Source: Boesenbergia rotunda
Lineage: Eukaryota > Streptophyta > Magnoliopsida > Zingiberales > Zingiberaceae
DNA: 64,000 bases
Direction: 5' to 3'
Assembly: GCA_024364735.1 (NCBI GenBank)
Contig: JAGFNQ010000843.1
Location: forward strand, 201,361-265,360
The position numbers were made by a program, and so were the translations under genes. Position 1 is the stretch's first letter; the number at the start of each line of letters is the position of its first letter. The notes below the pieces were generated by a model. It searched no databases, was not told where the DNA came from, and was given only the letters and a program-made list of their open reading frames with translations. Shown here in pieces: positions 31,491-44,198 of this stretch.

Positions 31491-33902
31491 GCATTCTTGA
31501 CATGGCATACTACATGGTATAAACATGTCTATAAGGTGTAAACCAACTTCTATGGCCTAAACATAGACATACTTGCTATCATAGCATGTGAACATCTTCT
31601 TAACATAATCATGACATAGATCATTTAATCTCATGCATCTTTCTTAACATGAAGCGTAAGCTTAAAATCTTATTAGCATAGCATAATGCATAACATGAAT
31701 GAATGCATGAGTGGAATGCATATACATAAGGATGCTTAACCTTTAAAAACATACTTTTAAATGCTTAAATATAATCATCATATCATTGGGCCCTGGCTTG
31801 TACCCCATACATACATCATAAGCGCGCATCCCTAAGTAAATACGAGGTAGCTAGCCTCGACCTACTAGGGTAAGGACAGCATAGTCGGTAGTCCCCGAAC
31901 CGAGGCGTTCTTAAGGTGCCCATCCCTGTTGCACAGCTTCGGTAGTGCCAGAATCGTGGATAGCATAGTCGGTAGTCCAGAACCGTGGCGTTCTTAAGGT
32001 GCCCATCCCTTGGACCCATACTTCGGTCCGGTACAAGCCCATTCATAAAGTAAAATACTTTACATGCTTCATCATTCATAAGACATTCATGACATCTTTA
32101 ACATAGCATAACTTGTTACGGCTCGGCCCATCTACCGGCCCATTTACCGGTCCTCACGACCGTCGTACCGTCGACCATCGACCGTGCCGTTTAGCATATT
32201 TATGCCTTAAAGACATAAGCATCATCTTTCATTCATAACATGGCATGCATCTTCTTTCGTAAAAACATGGCATGCATCATCATTCACAAAACATGGCATG
32301 CATCATCCTTCGTAAAACATGACATACATCATTCTTATCATGAGCATAAACATAACATACTTATCATGACATCATTCTTATCATGAACATGAACAGGACA
32401 TACCTATCATGGCATCATTCTTAACGTGAATATAAACCTAACATACTTATCATGACATCATTCTTATCATGAACATAAACCTAACATACTTATCGTGGCA
32501 TCATTCTTATCTTGAACATAAACCTAACATACTTATCATGGCATCATTCATATCATGAGCATACACAATAACATAGCATGGTTCTTAACATAACATGAGC
32601 ATATAACATAGCATGGTTCTCTACATAACATAAGCATACATAGGTAGGACTTCCATAAACATGCTACCTACCATCCAAGTGCATGGCATAAAACATAAGA
32701 CATTCATAAATAACCCTATTAAGCATGGCATCCAAATCATAACCATACAAACATAAAACATGGTGCTTGAGGTTAGGGTTATAGGTAACATGATTTCTAC
32801 CACATGCTTGAACCTACATATATGTATATACACTTCATGGTAAACATAAACCATCATTCTTTGAACCCTAACTCCACCCCAAACCCTAGATACATGGCTG
32901 GGCCGAACCCTATAGGGAGGAGTTTCATCAATTCCATAAACATGTAAGATAGCATAAGGTAAAGGAACAACCATACATCATCTATGAGTCCATAGGACGC
33001 CATTGGGGCTCATGATTAGGGTTAACCCTAACCTTTAGGTCCCCTTCCTAGGGCTGGCCGAAACCTAATAAGACATGGGTGCATGGAAAAATTCCATTAA
33101 CATCCCCAATCAACCATTAAACATTCACCATACCATACCATAGGGTCATTAGGGCCCTTACTTGAGGTAAGCCCCTAACCCTTGGCCCTAGGCTCTTCTT
33201 GGCCGAACCCCATAAGGTCACAAAACCTTGTAAAAATTTCACATAAATCCCTTCCTCCTCCCTTTGTACCATAAGGGTACACAAGATACATGAGTGAAGG
33301 GTTAAATCCAACTCTAGCCATGAAAATCCCTATAATGGTACCCCACCCTAAGGGGGTCTTAGGGTACTCCAAAAATTCCATAAATTATATTTATTCCCTA
33401 AACATCATGAGAACACCTTAGAAAGCATAATCAAGATTTTTAACATCATCATGGACCCCAAAACCTTGGTGGCCGAAAGTCATAAGGGTCTAAACATGCT
33501 TTTTCTCAACATCAAAACCCAACATCAAACCTTATATTATGCTAAAAATCATGAAAATCATAAGGAACTATTATACCACAGGTGAGGGAGTCTTACCTTG
33601 GTTGATCTTGATTATAAACCTTAGATTTGAGAGAAGGATGGAAGTCTTGTTGCCTCTTGACCACCCTTAGCCCTTGTACTCTTGTGAAAACCTTAGATCT
33701 TGGAGATGAAGCCTTGGTGGAACTTTTTCCAAGGGAGAATCCCCTCATGGGGTTTCGGCTAGGATGAAGAAGGAGGAAGAAAGAAACTCCCATTCCCCCT
33801 CTTTATAACACATTAAGGAGGGTAAGTGAAGAGTCATGGTGTCTCTTCATCTTCCCTTAAGCCTTAACCAAACTCCATTTCATTCCCTCATAACATTCCC
33901 TT

Positions 33903-33972
33903 GCTAGGTGAGTTGGTTAGAGCATGCATGGTTGTACAAGAGGTCCAAGGTTCAATCCTTGGTCTATGCACC
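33903..33972 (+). other. tRNA-like module in Gypsy LTR (copy 1)
   Basis: Contains TAGGTGAGTTGGTTAGAGCA, close to a plant tRNA D-arm (A box), and about 25 nt later GGTCCAAGGTTCAATCC, a T-arm with B box. The T-stem pairs (CCAAGG with CCTTGG). There is no acceptor stem. It runs antisense to the element. Repeated at 39439, 43691, 51278 and 57496. Confidence 0.6.
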
Positions 33973-34450
33973 TTATTTTTATTTTATTTTTCCTTTTAAT
34001 TTCTATTATTTTCCCCAAAATTCCGAAAATCCTCTAAAAATTCCCCCATAATTATGTTAATATTTCTCATTAAAATCCCTTTATATTTCTATAAATTTTT
34101 ACCTAAAATTCACCAATAATCATGGTACTAGAAAGCCCATATAAGGCCCATTAGTGCCTATTTTCCAATTTAAATAGGGAACCATGCTAAAACTCATCCA
34201 TAATCATACTAATATTCCTAATTAAAATCCATTTATATTTATATTAAATTCTACCTAAAATCCACTAATAATCATGGTACTAGAAAAGCCCATATAAGGC
34301 CCATTAGTACTTAGTTTCTCAATTTACATGAGAAAAATCATGGATTTCTAGGCTAAGGTTCGTACTAATATCTCTAGGTCCCTCGGAAAATTATCTAGAC
34401 ATGATCAATATTTTGAAGAAAATATTGAGAGAATTTTTCGGGTTGTTACA

Positions 34451-34593
34451 ATCCCCCATAGCTCGTGAAAGTTCGTCCTCGAACTTAGAATAGCTCCGGG
34501 TACTTGCGTCTCATCTCGTCCTCGCGTTCCCAGGTAGCTTCCTCGAACCGTTGACTTTGCCATCGGACCTTGACTAAGGGTACCTTCTTGCTC
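34451..34593 (-). pseudogene. PPT and last ~36 codons of Gypsy pol (chromodomain end)
   Basis: Minus strand: the reading frame matches the last codons of element G pol, with EEATWEREDEMRRKYPELF just before the stop, then a TGGGGGAT polypurine tract beside the LTR. This is the end of a chromodomain-like tail. It is orphaned by an internal deletion whose breakpoint is near 34593. Confidence 0.8.
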
Positions 34594-36177
34594 TATTTTA
34601 CTCACATGTATCGTTTCTGATATATACTATCTGTTACATTATGTTATCATTACATACTAATTCCGGTACTCAACATTCATCTTGTAAAATTAATGGCAAA
34701 GTCTCATCGAAGCTTTCAACTTACCTTTCACTGAAATGACACATTGACATTGCTTTTAACTTAACCTACTTCTATAATGGTTATTTATTTATCTCAAAGT
34801 TTCCACTAACAAACTACAACTATTGTATATACTATCTTTTATTAGGACACGACAAGAATTCTAATTATACTTCACTTACTAATAAATTATATTAAATATT
34901 CATTGCCTAACTCTACCCATCATAATCTCAAAGAAAATACCACTTACACTTGTAAGAAAGACGATTTGGAATATTCATTTCATTGTTTTCGCTCAATCCA
35001 AATTACTTTACTGTCCATTCTTTACTGTTCTCATGAACTGTTACTATCTTAATTGAACTACATATTATACTAAACTTCTAACTTTCTGTTCTATCTTTCC
35101 ATAGTCTTCTTTCACGTATCCAAATACCTTTTCTCATTTATCAGCCATGCTTTCTCCACTCTGATCGCAAAAATCACATTCTTATGATCTCCGTATCTTA
35201 CTCCTCTATCAAGAATTTATAAAATATTCCTATATCGATCTTTTCCAAAATCTATACCTTATTAGATCGTTTCACCTAGTAAGTTTGCTGGAAAAGAAGC
35301 TCTTACTACATTCTTGCCTTTGATAACACTAACCTCTAGTTCCTTCATACAGAGTTACAGCTAGGGTCCTATTCGCTGATCTCTATCACGCCTTCTTTTG
35401 CATATCTAGTTCTTACTCTCTTTCTTTCCTGTATCAAGAATATTACCCTATGGCTACTACTATATATATATCTGCTTGAAAATTCAAATAACTTAACACA
35501 TTAATCTATTCCTAATAGATATACATCACTAAATCTTCATTTCATAACCACTACAATCTCTTAGAATACCTATACCAAATACTCTACTCCCTTAATACTA
35601 CAGTTAATAAGTCTCCCCTAATAAAGCACCATCCTTTCTTCACTTCTATGCTCATCACTAAATATTAACATACACCTTTTATCAGCAGTACAAACTTGCT
35701 TTGGTCCACCACTTTTCTTAATTCCAACCAGTCATGACACTCATACAGATAATGTCCTCATTACTTTACACCTTCCTCCTCTCACATCTACTTGCTCTAC
35801 TTTTCCGATTTACTCCGTTTTGCCACCACTCAATCATTTACTATATTTATTCCACCTGACTGTAGCTACTTAAGTTAAATCTCTACGGGTCACCCTCGCT
35901 CTCTATCACTCACATATAAACTACAAGTAAGGCTACTATAAGTGATTGCTATTCCTACCCATATATCAATCTCGAAAGTATTTGGTTTCATACAAAAAAA
36001 AATTAAAGTAAAGTATCGTTCATAGTTACATATCCTAAAGTACTTTTCATCATAAACATCGTTCATACTTGCATATCTTAAAACCATAAAACATCTTACT
36101 ACTATAAGATATGTAAAGAGGCACTTACTTGGAAGCGGCAGGAAGAGGGCTTGATGTGTGTGTAGTGAGATGGTTAC
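34594..36177. other. Non-coding filler of non-autonomous Gypsy
   Basis: Pyrimidine-rich and AT-rich sequence with no retroelement domain and no convincing frame. The last part (36000-36177) resembles the leader of element G at 54300-54470. The origin of 34594-35990 is unknown. A short minus-strand frame at 35890-36291 crosses into the LTR and is not supported. Confidence 0.6.
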
Positions 36178-36190
36178 TGCTTTGATACCA
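36178..36190 (-). promoter_or_regulatory. Primer-binding site of non-autonomous Gypsy
   Basis: Minus strand TGGTATCAAAGCA, one mismatch from the tRNA-iMet PBS, 3 bp from the LTR at 36194. Confidence 0.8.
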
Positions 36191-36193
36191 ACC

Positions 36194-39100
36194 TGTAACG
36201 CCCGCTTTTTTTTTTCATAAAGCGGCGTTACGTTAACATCCTTAGGGCATGTAGACATCATAGGGCAGTGGAATAACTTTAACTTATACATGCCCTACTA
36301 ACATTCTTAACATAATGACATGGGAACCTTGACATATTGACTTCAAACTTAAGCATCACATCATATCATACTTAACATCACATCATAGAGTTCCATAAGT
36401 CATTATTCAAGCATATAAGTAACCAAAGTAAGGTTCTAACATATACGGTCAACATATGGTTTCCTGGGCCAAGTCACTACCACACACATGCGTTCTTGCC
36501 CTCCTGCTGCTTCCATCATTGTCCTCTTGAATGATCTGCGGTATAAGGAAATAAGACTATAAGCACACAGGCTTAGTAAGACTCTTTCCTACTCACAAAA
36601 TCCATTCATCATCTCATAATGAGCACATGAATCATTAACATACTTGGTGCTCTACTTAGAACATAACATCTTGGATCACTTATCAAATACATAGCATGGC
36701 ATGAACATAAACATAAGTGAACATTCTTAAGCATGCATAATACATGCATAAACATAAACATAGTAAACATTCTTAAGCATGGCATGATACATGGCATAAC
36801 ATAAACATAGTAAACATTCTAAGATCATATACAGCATAAACATAAACATAGTAAACATTCTAAGCATGGCATGATACATGGCATAAACATAAACATAGTA
36901 AACATTAAGCATAAACATAAAAAAATAGTAACATTCTAAGCATGGCATGATACATGGCATAAACATAAACATAGTAAACATTCTTAAGCATGGCATGATA
37001 CATGGCATAAACATAAACATAGTAAACATTCTAAGCATTCTTGACATGGCATACTACATGGTATAAACATGTCTATAAGGTGTAAACCAACTTGTATGGC
37101 CTAAACATAGACATACTTCCTATCATAGCATGTGAACATCTTCTTAACATAATCATGACATAGATCATTTAATCTCATGCATCTTTCTTAACATGAAGCG
37201 TAAGCATAAAATCTTATTAGCATAGCATAATGCATAACATGAATGAATGCATGAGTGGAATGCATATACATAAGGATGCTTAACTTTTAAAAACATACTT
37301 TTAAATGCTTAAACATAATCATCATATCATTGGGCCCTGGCTTGTACCCCATACATACATCATAAGCGCGCATCCCTAAGTAAATACGAGGTAGCTAGCC
37401 TCGACCTACTAGGGTAAGGACAGCATAGTCGGTAGTCCCCGAACCGAGGCGTTCTTAAGGTGCCCATCCCTGTTGCACAGCTTCGGTAGTGCCAGAACCG
37501 TGGACAGCATAGTCGGTAGTCCAGAACCGGGGCGTTCTTAAGGTGCCCATCCCTTGGACCCATACTTCGGTCCGGTACAAGCCCATTCATAAAGTAAAAT
37601 ACTTTACATGCTTCATCATTCATAAGACATTCATGGCATCTTTAACATAGCATAACTTGTTACGGCTCGGCCCGTCTACCGGCCCATTTACCGGTCCTCA
37701 CGACCGTCGTACCGTCGACCATCGACCGTGCCGTTTAGCATATTTATGCCTTAAAGACATAAGCATCATCTTTCATTCATAACATGGCATGCATCTTCTT
37801 TCGTAAAAACATGGCATGCATCATCATTCATAAAACATGGCATGCATCATCCTTCGTAAAACATGGCATACATCATTCTTATCATGAACATAAACATAAC
37901 ATACTTATCATGGCATCATTCTTATCATGAACATGAACAGGACATACCTATCATGGCATCATTCTTAACGTGAATATAAACCTAACATACTTATCGTGGC
38001 ATCATTCTTATCATGAACATAAACCTAACATACTTATCGTGGCATCATTCTTATCTTGAACATAAACCTAACATACTTATCATGGCATCATTCATATCAT
38101 GAGCATACACAATAACATAGCATGGTTCTTAACATAACATGAGCATATAACATAGCATGGTTCTCTACATAACATAAGCATACATAGGTAGGACTTCCAT
38201 AAACATGCTACCTACCATCCAAGTGCATGGCATAAAACATAAGACATTCATAAATAACCCTATTAAGCATGGCATCCAAATCATAACCATACAAACATAA
38301 AACATGGTGCTTGAGGTTAGGGTTATAGGTAACATGATTTCTACCACATGCTTGAACCTACATATATGTATATACACTTCATGGTAAACATAAACCATCA
38401 TTCTTTGAACCCTAACTCCACCCCAAACCCTAGATACATGGCTGGGCCGAACCCTATAGGGAGGAGTTTCATCAATTCCATAAACATGTAAGATAACATA
38501 AGGTAAAGGAACAACCATACATCATCTATGAGTCCATAGGACGCCATTGGGGCTCATGATTAGGGTTAACCCTAACCTTTAGGTCCCCTTCCTAGGGCTG
38601 GCCGAAACCTAATAAGACATGGGTGCATGGAAAAATTCCATTAACATCCCCAATCAACCATTAAACATTCACCATACCATACCATAGGGTCATTAGGGCC
38701 CTTACTTGAGGTAAGCCCCTAACCCTTGGCCCTAGGCTCTTCTTGGTCGAACCCCATAAGGCACAAAACCTTGTAAAAATTTCACATAAATCCCTTCCTC
38801 CTCCCTTTGTACCATAAGGGTACACAAGATACATGAGTGAAGGGTTAAATCCAACTCTAGCCATGAAAATCCCTATAATGGTACCCCACCCTAAGGGGGT
38901 CTTAGGGTACTCCAAAAATTCCCATAAATTATATTTATTCCCTAAACATCATCAGAACACCTTAGAAAGCATAATCAAGATTTTTAACATCATCATGGAC
39001 CCCAAAACCTTGGTGGTCGAAAGTCATATGGGTCTAAACATGTTTTTTTCTCAACATCAAAACCCAACATCAAACCTTATATTATGCTAAAAATCATAAG

Positions 39101-39987
39101 GAACTATTATACCACAGGTGAGGGAGTCTTACCTTGGTTGATCTTGATTATAAATCTTAGATTTGAGAGAAGGATGGAAGTCTTGTTGCCTCTTGACCAC
39201 CCTTAGCCCTTATACTCTTGTGAAAACCTTAGATCTTGGAGATGAAGCCTTGGTCGAACTTTTTCCAAGGGAGAATCCCCTCATGGGGTTTCGGCTAGGA
39301 TGAAGAAGGAGGAAGAACGAAACTCCCATTCCCCCTCTTTATAACACATTAAGGAGGGTAAGTGAAAAGTCATGGTGTCTCTTCATCTTCCCTTAAGCCT
39401 TAACCAAACTCCATTTCATTCCCTCATAACATTCCCTTGCTAGGTGAGTTGGTTAGAGCATGCATGGTTGTACAAGAGGTCCAAGGTTCAATTCTTGGTC
39501 TATGCACCTTATTTTTATTTTATTTTTTCCTTTTAATTTCTATTATTTTCCCCAAAATTCTGAAAATCCTCTAAAAATTTCCCCATAATTATGTTAATAT
39601 TTCTCATTAAAATCCCTTTATATTTCTATAAATTTTTACCTAAAATTCACCAATAATCATGGTACTAGAAAGCCCATATAAGGCCCATTGGTGCCTATTT
39701 TCCAATTTAAATAGGGAACCATGCTAAAACTCATCCATAATCATACTAATATTCCTAATTAAAATCCATTTATATTTATATTAAATTCTACGTAAAATCT
39801 ACTAATAATCATGGTACTAGAAAAGCCCATATAAGGCCCATTAGTACTTAGTTTCTCAATTTACATGAGAAAAATCATGGATTTCTAGGCTAAGGTTCGC
39901 ACTAATATCTCTAGGTCCCTCGGAAAATTATCTACACATGATCAATATTTTGAAGAAAATATTGAGAGAATTTTTCGGGTCGTTACA
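36194..39987 (-). repeat. 5' LTR of non-autonomous Gypsy
   Basis: 3794 bp, matches 30670-34450 with scattered substitutions. The main length differences are in the tandem array near 36715-37035. Ends GGGTCGTTACA before TSD GGAAT. A tRNA-like module lies at 39439-39508. Confidence 0.9.
39439..39508 (+). other. tRNA-like module in Gypsy LTR (copy 2)
   Basis: Same as 33903-33972, with one change in the B-box side (CAATTCTTGG instead of CAATCCTTGG). Confidence 0.55.
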
Positions 39988-40417
39988 GGAATTCCGTGAA
40001 CTCGTCATAGTGTTTATTAGTGACACGCATATTGAAGAATTCTTCGAAGAATTCTTCGAAGAATTCTGATTCAAAATCTGACCACGTCATCTGGTTCACC
40101 TGTCTCTCAGCCTTGACCCTTTGCCACCACATTCTGGCATCTCCAGAAAGGCATAATGATGCACACTTGATCTTCTCATGTTCAGGCCAGTCCAGCAGCT
40201 CCATTGTACTCTCTACAGTCTTGAACCACGCTTGAGCGTCCCACGGTTCACCGATACCCGAGAAATTTTCTGGTTTCAGCCTCAACCACTGGATCAGATA
40301 AGCCTCTTGTCGTGCTACAGTGGTCGAGCCTGACGGAGGAGTTTGCATAACCGTAGGCGCAACAGGTATAGTAGTCTGGTTCGCCGGAGGAGTAGTAGAA
40401 TTTTCTTGTTGGTTCAT
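39988..40417 (-). pseudogene. Gypsy gag, N-terminal part
   Basis: ATG at 40417 (MNQQENSTTPP). A Pro/Thr-rich start leads into the gag core with ENFSGIGEPWDAQAWF, CLSGDARMWWQ and MTWSDFESEFFEEF. The last block is an in-frame expansion of a 12-bp unit (GAAGAATTCTTC). It is interrupted by the nested element at the GGAAT target. Gag builds the particle. The leader 40418-40808 between PBS and ATG is non-coding. Confidence 0.88.
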
Positions 40418-40808
40418 CAGGGTATTAATGGTTTGCTGCTACTCAGTGACTTGACGGTGAAGTTGGGTCACTAACTGCATCAGATCAGGCGAGGGAGTAG
40501 TCTCATTAAGTCTGTTACTCTGTCTTCTAGCCATGCTTTCCTTCATAAAGGACAAGTATGGATAATATGAGTTATTGTTAATCCTACCCCCCATATTAAA
40601 TTCTAAATTATTTGATTTTCATAAATAAAATAAAAGAAAATATGGTTCATGTTCACATATCTTACAAGTACTTTCCATCATCTATCATAAGGTATCATTC
40701 ATACTTGCCTATTCCAAATCATAAAAAAGGAAATCAGATATGCATTGAAGTACTTACTTGGAAGCTGCAGGAAGAAGACTTGATGTGTGTGTAGTGAGAT
40801 GGCAAACT

Positions 40809-40821
40809 GGCTCTGATACCA
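40809..40821 (-). promoter_or_regulatory. Primer-binding site of the gag-pol Gypsy
   Basis: Minus strand TGGTATCAGAGCC, perfect tRNA-iMet PBS, 3 bp from the LTR at 40825. It links gag at 40417 to this LTR. Confidence 0.9.
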
Positions 40822-40824
40822 ACC

Positions 40825-43800
40825 TGTAACGCCCGCCTTTTTCCCACACCTTATGGTGTGGCGGGAAAGCGGCGTTACGCTAGACATACATGTACATATA
40901 AAACATCTTAATGCAGCGGAATGTTTTTTTTTCTACACATGCGTTTAACCATACAACTAATCCATGAAACATATATACATGCCTAAATTATCATTCATGA
41001 ACATGGTGACGTTGTAACCTAGCATATTACCACCATACATAGCATCATGATATAAACTTTCCATAACTTATCCATAAGCATCATAAGTAGCAAGTAACTT
41101 ATCCATAAACATCAGCAGTAGTAAGTTGTTTCTTAGGCTTAACTATCATGAGTTTAGCATAAACCAAAGGAGGCATTATAAACACAAGACATGTGATAGG
41201 TGTAAATAGAAGAATCCTTTGCCATGTCACTGCCACACACACATACTCTTGCCCCTCCTGCTGCTTCCCTTAGTAACCTCTTGCTTGATCTGCGGTATAA
41301 GGAAAATAAGACTATAAGCACATAGGCATAGTAAGACCCTTTCCTACTCACGAAAATCCATACGTCACATAATCATAAACATGAAACAGCTGACATTGCA
41401 TAATTCCGAACATAAAGCATAAACTTAAAACATACTTATCATGGCATAATTCTTGACATCTCCATAAGCATAAACTTACTTATCATGACATAATTCTTAA
41501 CATGAACATTTGCATAAACATACTTATCATGGCATCATTCTTAACATGAATCATAAACATAAACATACATATCAAGATATCATTCTTGACATGAACATAA
41601 ACATAAACATACTTATCATGGTATCATTCTTAACATGAATCATAAACATAAACATACTTATCATGATATCATTCTCAACATGAATCATAAACATAAACAT
41701 ACTTTTCATGGCATAATGCATAACATAAATGAATGCATGAGTCAAATGCGTATATCATAAGGATGCTTAATTTGAAAACCATAGTTATAAATACTTGAAC
41801 ATAATCATAACATCTAGGGGGTCCCCGGCATGTACCACATACATACATCATATGCGCGCATCCCTAAGTAAATACGAGGTAGCTAATCTCGACCTACTAG
41901 GGTAAGGACAGCTACGGTAGTCCTAGAATCGAGGCGTTCTTAAGGTGCCCATCCCTGTTGGACAGCTTCGGTAGTCCCAGAACCGTGGACAGCTTCGGTA
42001 GTCCAGAACCGGGGCGTTCTTAAGGTGCCCATCCCTCGGACCCTTACTTCGGTCCGGTACAAGTCCATTCAAAAAAATAAAATACTTGACATGCTTCATC
42101 ATTCATAGAACATTCTTAGCATAATCATATTCTTGTTTCATGAAACATGACATAAAAATAGGAACAGCTGCGGTAGTTCCAGAACCGTGGACAGCTACGA
42201 TAGTCCAGAACCGAGACGTTCTTAAGGTGCCCTTCCCTTAGCATGACATAAACATACTTAACATTTCATCATTCATACTTAACATCATGATGACTTAAAG
42301 GCATGAACAATCATCATCATTTATTATCTTCATTCATAAGGTATGTCATGCTTACATCATTTTGTCTTAGAGCCATGATCATCATTTTCATTCATCATCT
42401 TCATTCTTAAACATAGCATACGTACATATCATTCATAAAGTATGGCATACATACATGTCATTCACAAAACATGGCATACATACATATCATTCATAAATCA
42501 TGGCATACATACATAATTAGCATCTTAATTCATAAAACATGCATGGTCATGGTACATAGGAAAACATGCCTAGATCTTTTCATACATGATACATTTCCCT
42601 AGGTTCATGACACATGGTCTAAACATTTATGAATCATCATAGCACATGACCTAACATACAAGTCATGACACATAAGCTAGGGTTTTAAGTGGCATAAAAA
42701 TTTTTCCAACATACTTAAACATATACATACATCATAGTAACCTATAAACATGCATCCTTGTGATCTTAACCCAACCCAAACCCTAAACCTTGGGAGTTGT
42801 CCGAAAGTTCCATGGCATGAGGCTCCATCATTCAATCAATAGGAAGGGTTCCATGAGTAAAAGAACATCCATACATTACATACAAGACCATAGGGAGCCA
42901 TCAAACTCCATAATTGGAGTTACTCCTAAATCCTAGCCCTACTTTGGGACCTTGGCCGAAACCCTAGAGGGTCACAAGCACATGGAAAAATTCCTATCAT
43001 TCATCATTGAGATCCATTAAATCATAGGAAAACATAATAAACATGCTTGAAAGGTTAGACCTCATCCTATCCATGACATGTTGACATAGGCCGAAACCCT
43101 AGGGAACATTAGGGTGCCACAAACTTTCCCTAAATCATAATATATGCCTTACTTATCATAATAAAATATTTAGGTGCACAAAAGAGAGTTTACATCATCC
43201 CTACGCCCAAACATCAACCTTGGCCGAAACCCTAAAGGCTCCACTTCATAGTTTTCTCAACTTAAATCTTAAACAAAAGTCTAAATCATGATAGGCACCA
43301 AAGAACAATTATACCACAGGTGAGGGGGTCTTACCTTTCTAGATCTTGATTATAAACCTTGAATAGAGAGTAAAATGAGATTTCCCTTGACCTTGGACTA
43401 CCCCTATCCCTTGTAGCCATGTAGAAAGCCCTTAGATCTTGAAGAAGAGGTCTCCTTGTGAATCTTTTCCAAAGGAGAACCCACCTTGTAGGTTTCGGCT
43501 AGGAGAAGAAAGAGGAAGGAAGAAGGAGTTTTGGTGGATGAAGAGACAAATGCTTAAGTGCTAAGTTTTCTCTTCCATTCCTCCCTCTTATATACTAGAT
43601 GAAGGAGGCAAGTGAAGAGACATGATGCTATGACTCTTCACTTCCTTTAGCCTCAACTAAAATCCCTTCCCTTTTCCACTAGCACTCCCTTGCTAGGTGA
43701 ATTGGTTAGTACATGCATGATGGTATATTAGGTCCAAGGTTCAATCCTTGGTGCATGCACTTTATTTTTATTTTATTTTTTTATTTTTTATTTTACTATT

Positions 43801-44064
43801 TTCAAAAATTCCCCTACGACCCACCCATAATCATGCTAATATTCCTAATTAAATCCCATTTATATTTATAATAAATTTTACCTAAAATCCACTAATAACC
43901 ATGGTCTTAGAAAAGCCCATTAGTACTTAGCTTCTCAATTTAAATGAGAAAATTATGGATAACTAGGCTAAAGTTCGTACTAGTATCTCTAGGTTCCTCA
44001 AAAACTATTTAGACAGGATCTATATTTTAAAGAAAATATTAAGAAAATTTTTCGGGTCGTTACA
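40825..44064 (-). repeat. 5' LTR of the gag-pol Gypsy
   Basis: 3240 bp, TGTAACGCCC to GGGTCGTTACA on the plus strand. Followed by CTTTG (44065-44069), the expected TSD, inside a Copia RT relic. Contains three blocks with GTTCTTAAGGTGCCC or a close variant (41938, 42019 and 42221 regions) and a tRNA-like module at 43691-43760. Confidence 0.9.
43691..43760 (+). other. tRNA-like module in Gypsy LTR (copy 3)
   Basis: TAGGTGAATTGGTTAGTACA, then GGTCCAAGGTTCAATCC. More diverged in the A-box part; the B box is intact. Confidence 0.5.
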
Positions 44065-44198
44065 CTTTGATCCCCAAGGATGTCTCACTTCTCCCAAGTC
44101 TTTCATACTTGTGCGGACGACCATACCCTTACGTCTGATAATATTCCGTTATTGTTGCCAACTAACAAAATATTATATACGTATTTTACAAGAGTACC
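44065..44198 (-). pseudogene. Copia copy I reverse transcriptase fragment
   Basis: Minus strand reads a Copia RT segment around the catalytic loop, with YVYNILLVGN in place of the usual YVDDILLIGN, then downstream RT ending ILGIK. It has stops and frameshifts. It abuts the Gypsy LTR on one side and element H on the other. The sequence at 60999-61075 continues it upstream across H, so it is part of the same old Copia. Confidence 0.75.

Larger units (their letters stand above)
30670..34450 (-). repeat. 3' LTR of non-autonomous Gypsy
   Basis: Plus strand starts TGTAACGCCCGC and ends GGGTTGTTACA. It contains a 48-bp tandem array, two blocks with CGTTCTTAAGGTGCCCATCC, a CCGACCATCG-type GC segment near 32140-32200 and a tRNA-like module at 33903-33972. 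Short open frames within are not supported as genes. Confidence 0.9.
30670..39987 (-). mobile_element. Non-autonomous Gypsy element (LARD-like), TSD GGAAT
   Basis: 9318 bp, flanked by GGAAT at 30665-30669 and 39988-39992, inserted into gag of the host Gypsy. Two LTRs of 3781 and 3794 bp, nearly identical by eye, indicate recent insertion. The 1743-bp internal region (34451-36193) keeps the PBS, the PPT and about 36 codons of the pol C-terminus, but no gag, protease, RT or integrase. It must have moved with proteins from a related element. Confidence 0.92.

Noticed and set aside
32621..32974. 117-codon minus frame in the Gypsy LTR, repeated at 38165
   Set aside because: Same frame in both LTRs simply because LTRs are copies; hydrophobic, no family likeness, absent as a frame in the G subfamily.
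33903..33972. Functional tRNA gene
   Set aside because: D-arm and T-arm likeness is clear, but there is no pairing acceptor stem or convincing anticodon arm.
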